From Semisulcospira habei (Eukaryota > Mollusca > Gastropoda > Semisulcospiridae), in assembly GCA_036245525.1 (NCBI GenBank), contig BTPG01000004.1:208743452-208807451 (forward strand): DNA of 64,000 bases. The letters run 5' to 3'. Shown here piece after piece: positions 63,847 through 64,000 of the stretch (position 1 is the first letter of the stretch; every line of letters begins with the position of its first letter). The notes beneath the pieces were generated by a model. That model saw only the letters and a list, made by a program, of their open reading frames with translations, had not been told where the DNA came from and made no database searches. The position numbers and the translations under genes were made by a program.

Positions 63847-64000
63847 CTTTAACATACAATCACAAACAGTGTAACTAAGCACGTGAACATATCATGGGCC
63901 TCGGTGAGTTTGAATCGACCATAGATAATGCATCCTATTCCTAGTTGGTCTGATCCGATTGCCTGCTCAGCTGGATTTGAAGCAGCATCCTTTGTGACTG

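Larger units (their letters stand above)
51508..62591 (-). mobile_element. DIRS-type retrotransposon E4, interrupted by E3
   Basis: Outer element of the nest in the intron between exons 1 and 2. Its left end is 51508-51810 and its body resumes at 58056. The right inverted repeat (62424-62591) matches 51555-51720 in reverse, including ACCCGGTACCCTGAGTAGCC. The internal complementary region is split by E3: left half 51760-51810, right half 58056-58105. Own sequence is about 4.8 kb. It keeps gag, RNase H and recombinase but the RT core is deleted, so it cannot copy itself. Confidence 0.88.

Noticed and set aside
1..64000. CRISPR array or bacterial operators suggested by repeated palindromes
   Set aside because: The repeats are irregularly spaced, belong to several families and sit in introns of an animal gene.

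Overview
This window is animal nuclear DNA, most likely from a mollusc or another lophotrochozoan. The reasons are spliced coding exons with GT/AG boundaries, dense short transposons, DIRS-type tyrosine-recombinase retrotransposons, tRNA-headed SINEs, and the dispersed 'GTGACCTTGACCTT' type of repeat that is common in mollusc genomes. The phylum is an inference; nothing here fixes the species.

There is one host gene, on the minus strand, covering nearly the whole window: the C-terminal part of UNC80, the large HEAT/ARM-like scaffold of the NALCN sodium-leak channel complex. I placed 27 exons by hand from 63846 down to 3062. Every junction is GT/AG and the phase closes at all 26 joins: 3876 nt, 1292 codons, no stop. 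Recognition rests on remembered similarity to vertebrate UNC80, including blocks such as RPALNLILRRLDRLF, PYDPYAMGC and KFLDFLV. The N-terminal half lies beyond the right edge. The true C-terminus is either just after exon 27 or beyond the left edge.

The largest introns hold four DIRS-type elements, all in the same orientation as UNC80. E1 (about 18271-23575) and E2 (25234-31642) lie alone in consecutive introns. E3 (about 51811-58055) is nested inside E4 (51508-62591). Each runs gag, then RT/RNase H where kept, then tyrosine recombinase. Each has inverted terminal repeats and an internal complementary region, the DIRS hallmark. All four are decayed. E1 has lost the RT palm to a 0.55-kb unrelated segment, and E4 has lost the RT core by deletion. 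Stop codons sit at or near catalytic residues of the recombinase in E1 and E3.

Two DIRS observations stand out. First, the roughly 300-bp end module lying between inverted repeats is in the opposite orientation in E3 compared with E1, E2 and E4, as if it flips. Second, E3 sits exactly at the centre of E4's internal complementary region, as expected if its circular intermediate recombined at its own core site in a resident element.

The remaining intron sequence is packed with short inverted-repeat elements. At least six palindrome families (60-110 bp hairpins inside 80-255-bp units) share TTAA at both ends followed by CCC/CTC, resembling TTAA-specific (piggyBac-like) MITEs. I also find a 126-136-bp MITE with clear 6-bp target duplications and an empty site, a 477-bp MITE with 17-bp TIRs, several unique long palindromes, LINE 3' ends, SINEs, poly-G runs and a 350-bp CA tract. 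No rRNA, tRNA gene, CRISPR array or second host gene was found.
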